Part shown: piece by piece, positions 7,000 to 8,934 of the stretch
Layout: every line of letters starts with the position of its first letter
Position numbering within the stretch: position 1 is the stretch's first letter
From: Desulfurococcales archaeon ex4484_204
Lineage (GTDB): Archaea > Thermoproteota > Thermoprotei_A > Sulfolobales > NBVN01
Assembly: GCA_002255065.1 (NCBI GenBank)
Contig: NJEF01000064.1
Location: 1 to 8,934, forward strand
DNA length: 8,934 nucleotides
Reading direction: 5' to 3'
Notes under the pieces: generated by a model
Seen by the model: only the letters and a program-made list of their open reading frames with translations
Database searches by the model: none
What the model was told of the DNA's origin: nothing
Translations under genes and position numbers: made by a program

Positions 7000-8074
7000 G
7001 TCCTAGGTATTCTAGTGCTATAACGTATGCTGATACCGTGTGTCTATCTAAGCCCATATCCTTAGCTATTAGCTCAGCTAATGTATAGGCTGGGCCTACA
7101 TAGTATGAGCTTAACCCGTACTCTAGAGAGTGTAGCGCGAATTCCCCTATTATGGATGACTTGAATATTGATACCCTGCGGTTGTACCTATTACTCCCCC
7201 TATCACTACTCTTTATCCACCTAGATTTTAAGCAGCCAAGAACTCCGGGGTCTTCAAGAACTATGGTTTATACCCCGTGAAAGTACGCATTTTTAAGAAC
7301 GTCGTGCACTACCTTGCGTAGCAAGCTTCTCCTTTGCCCATCTCTTACGTGGTAGATACATGTGATGGATAATGATAATGTCTTTATATCCCTCAGAACC
7401 CCCCTCCTATCAACTATGGCTAGGTTTGCCCTATTAACATCCACACCAGCAACATTATTACCTAGTGGTTGGGAGTACCTCCTTCTAAACCCTAAGTATA
7501 GTCCATAGGGTATGGAGACCTGAAGTTCACAGTAAACTCTATCGCAGCTCATATCAAGAGCGATAAGCCTAGCAAGATAACCAAGTTTATAATTCATACC
7601 AACTCTGCGACAACCTCGAAAAATCCACTATAGATTCTCGGTACCCTGATATTTACGTGGTATCTACTCCAGGACGAGCCATTGTAGAGCATCACCTTTG
7701 CCTTATCCCTACTAACTAGCCTTATGTTCCTATTACCTCTATCTTCAGGTCCGGGTGAGCCTCTCGATCGTATCAACACCTAGTCTCTTAATCTTACCTT
7801 ATCTAGCGGTATTCCGAGAGCCTTAATAGACTCCAGTATTTCTCTCATTATTAGGACGGCTCCATCGACGTATCTCCTATTATGGAGTAAGCTACCTTAT
7901 AGAGGCGGTAATGCTGGTAACTCCATTCTTAACATAGTCTAATGCCTTAAATGCTCCAGCTCTGAATCCTGCAGTTGATAGGTAGAAGTAATATGGTGAA
8001 TCACCCTCCAACACCGCTCTTGCTCTTAGCGTTACTTCCTTTGGTAGCTTAGCCTTCTTTGGGTACATAGACAT
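6974..8074 (-). pseudogene. tnpB: Decayed TnpB-like (IS605 OrfB-type) RuvC nuclease gene
   Basis: Four to five reading segments on the minus strand line up as one broken protein of about 365 residues. Segment A, 8074-7895 (60 residues, MSMYPKKAKLPKEVTLRARA...), ends in TAG. A one-base shift opens segment B, 7893-7783 (37 residues), which ends in an amber TAG at 7782-7780, where related proteins as I recall them carry tryptophan (TGG to TAG). Segment C runs in the same frame to a TGA at 7596-7594. A shift of one base opens segment D from 7597, holding GVDVNRANLAIVDRRG, the RuvC I motif. A TAA at 7270-7268 interrupts it, and the same frame continues for 97 residues with VLEDPGVLG (RuvC II) and GLDRHTVSAYVIAL (RuvC III-like). 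The three expected acidic residues survive (codons at 7439-7441, 7253-7255, 7046-7048). No zinc-finger CxxC pairs are seen. The stretch is visibly more AT-rich than its flanks, which fits acquired and decaying DNA. Family recognition is from memory of crenarchaeal OrfB-type proteins. Confidence 0.8.
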
Positions 8075-8198
8075 GCACCACCTTCCTCCCTTTGAACCTC
8101 TGCAGCCTCCTAGCTAGGTCTTTCGGGACGTAGATACCCATATATCCAGCACCGACATTAATGAGCTTCGCCTCGAAGATATATACCTCGTAGCTCAT
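8049..8198 (-). CDS. Small AbrB-like companion protein of the TnpB-like gene (49 residues)
   Basis: An intact short ORF, ATG at 8198 to TAA at 8051-8049, that precedes and overlaps the TnpB-like start by 26 bases in another frame. It reads MSYEVYIFEAKLINVGAG, then YMGIYVPKDLARRLQRFKG and RKVVHVYVPKEG. The pattern of a short beta strand, GxGYxGIYVPKDLA, a basic helix and a final VxVYV strand resembles the swapped-hairpin AbrB/SpoVT type and the small transposase-associated proteins (DUF2080-like) found beside archaeal transposase genes. A DNA-binding or antitoxin-like role is an inference from that resemblance. The overlap suggests translational coupling to the nuclease gene. In contrast to the nuclease it has no lesion, though at 49 codons it might simply not yet have been hit. 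I see no good ribosome-binding site before the ATG. Confidence 0.55.
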   Translation of the reverse strand: MSYEVYIFEAKLINVGAGYMGIYVPKDLARRLQRFKGRKVVHVYVPKEG

Positions 8199-8251
8199 TC
8201 TGATGCTTAACGTGAAGGTACCCACAGGGTGCTGAGCGGGGAACTAGGCGT

Positions 8252-8315
8252 GTTGACCACCTACCGTGATTAAAAAGTATTCAGAACTAATGAAAAGTCA
8301 GGGTAGGTGGTGAAC
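8252..8315. repeat. Inverted repeat with a 36-base AT-rich spacer upstream of cysS
   Basis: ACCACCTACC (8256-8265) and GGTAGGTGGT (8302-8311) are perfect reverse complements; extending outward, GTTG (8252-8255) and GAAC (8312-8315) match at three of four positions, giving 13 of 14 paired. The spacer 8266-8301 is strongly AT-rich and holds a TATA-like TTTTTAAT on the minus strand, so the arms could flank a promoter for the small companion ORF. The core GGTAGGTG appears a third time at 8345-8352, between the cysS TATA box and its start. The arms could be a protein-binding operator, an element end or a weak hairpin. I cannot choose. Confidence 0.55.
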
Positions 8316-8330
8316 GCTCTAACGAGAACG

Positions 8331-8338
8331 TTTTTAAG
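8331..8338 (+). promoter_or_regulatory. Probable TATA box of cysS
   Basis: TTTTTAAG lies in otherwise GC-richer sequence, with the purine-containing CGAGAACG just upstream in the BRE position. Its centre predicts transcription start near 8361, giving a leader of 12-15 bases before the cysS start candidates at 8373 and 8376. A GGTAGGTG motif lies between the box and the predicted transcription start. Confidence 0.5.
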
Positions 8339-8375
8339 GCTTTAGGTAGGTGTTACTAGGTGTGGCATATGGGTG

Positions 8376-8934
8376 ATGGCCTTTGCCGCCCTTAAGATAT
8401 ACAACACGTTGAGCAGGAGGGTCGAGGTCTTCAAGCCCTTAGTCGGTAGAAGGGTCTTCATGTTCGTGTGCGGGCCAACGGTGTACGACTACTCGCACCT
8501 CGGGCACGCAAGGGTCTTCGTGTTCTTCGACACCGTTGCTAGGTACCTTAAGTGGCTGGGGTACTCGGTGTTCTACATAGTTAACATAACCGATGTAGAC
8601 GATAAGATAGTTAATAGGGCTAGGGAGCTGGGCAGGCACCCCCTAGACCTCGCTAGGGAGTACGAGAAGTACTTCGCTGAGGACATGGCCTCCCTTAACG
8701 TAACCACCCCTAACCTCTACCCAAGGGCTTCAGACTACCTTAAGGAGATCTTCGAGCAGGTCGAGGTGCTGATTAAGAAGGGGCACGCCTACGTAACCCC
8801 TACCGGCGTCTACTTCGACATAACCACGTTCAGGGACTACGGTAAGCTATCCGGTAGGAGGCCTGAGGAGCTGAGGGTTCACAGGATAGAGCCGGACCCA
8901 ACCAAGAGGAACCCAGGGGACTTCGCCCTATGGA
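8376..8934 (+). CDS. cysS: Cysteinyl-tRNA synthetase (3' end cut by window edge)
   Basis: Class I synthetase that charges tRNA-Cys with cysteine using ATP. The first 186 residues are present of a usual 460-480. The frame is open to the right edge. Marks seen: FMFVCGPTVYDYSHLGHAR at 28-46, which holds the first zinc ligand C32 and the HIGH-type signature HLGH at 41-44 (Leu in place of the usual Ile); VNITDVDDKI at 69-78; and KRNPGDFALW at 177-186, the family's conserved block. The start is taken as ATG 8376; an in-frame GTG at 8373 directly before it is an alternative, and an in-frame TAG at 8343-8345 limits any extension. A GGTG-rich stretch around 8357-8363 could aid ribosome binding. Divergent from the TnpB-like remnant. 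Since some methanogens and relatives make Cys-tRNA by the SepRS/SepCysS route, its presence shows the direct route in this organism. Confidence 0.96.
   Translation, partial: MAFAALKIYNTLSRRVEVFKPLVGRRVFMFVCGPTVYDYSHLGHARVFVFFDTVARYLKWLGYSVFYIVNITDVDDKIVNRARELGRHPLDLAREYEKYFAEDMASLNVTTPNLYPRASDYLKEIFEQVEVLIKKGHAYVTPTGVYFDITTFRDYGKLSGRRPEELRVHRIEPDPTKRNPGDFALW

Noticed and set aside
7594..7597. Programmed frameshift or coupled gene pair at the ATGA overlap within the TnpB-like region
   Set aside because: Three other lesions (a frameshift near 7892, TAG at 7780, TAA at 7268) break the same protein, so random decay explains the overlap better than recoding.
8266..8301. C/D box small RNA between the inverted repeat arms
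   Set aside because: CTGA-like sequences occur on either strand, but no convincing RTGATGA C box with proper spacing is present.
6962..8330. Defined ends, target duplication or terminal repeats of an insertion sequence around the TnpB-like remnant
   Set aside because: No convincing terminal repeats or duplicated target could be paired by eye; elements of the IS605 type lack terminal inverted repeats, and the inverted repeat at 8252-8315 has no partner at the left end, so boundaries stay undefined.
8307..8345. Twelve-codon frame from GTG 8307 in frame with cysS
   Set aside because: It ends at TAG 8343-8345, spans the predicted TATA box and shows no protein-like content; chance opening.

Overview
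The window looks like a chromosomal segment of a thermophilic archaeon, most likely a member of the Thermoproteota (crenarchaeal-type). Grounds: a ferredoxin-linked indolepyruvate oxidoreductase, AGG as the main arginine codon with many GTG starts, TATA/BRE-like promoters about 25-30 bases upstream of starts, very tight gene spacing, and a TnpB-like transposon relative of a type I associate with hyperthermophilic crenarchaea. The order or genus cannot be fixed from this sequence alone.

Layout. Positions 1-5835 hold five genes on the minus strand, transcribed right to left: iorA, iorB, an unrecognised 147-residue cysteine-containing protein, tldD, and the 5' part of pmbA/tldE, which runs off the left edge. 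Gaps are 3, 17 and 33 bases and a 1-base overlap. A likely internal promoter sits directly before tldD. Positions 5836-6058 form a divergent control region with several possible RNA hairpins. A plus-strand gene (6059-6961) encodes what I read as a degenerate DHH/DHHA1 (RecJ/Cdc45-like) protein; its start is uncertain. Positions 6974-8198 hold the remains of a TnpB-like (IS605 OrfB-type) gene on the minus strand, broken by two frameshifts and two stop codons but still readable from end to end, with a small intact AbrB-like companion ORF overlapping its 5' end. Positions 8199-8375 carry an inverted repeat and the promoter of cysS, whose first 186 codons fill the rest of the window.

How the genes work together. 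IorAB oxidises aryl pyruvates made from aromatic amino acids to aryl-acetyl-CoA and reduces ferredoxin. TldD/TldE form a metallopeptidase that breaks down peptides. Their adjacency suits an organism that ferments or respires peptides, but the functional link is an inference. The most rewarding parts for a second look are the decayed TnpB locus with its small companion, the degenerate DHH-type protein, the repeats and the cysteine-codon mini-ORF before cysS, and the hairpins between iorA and the DHH-like gene. I see no CRISPR array, tRNA or rRNA, and no clear novel defence system.
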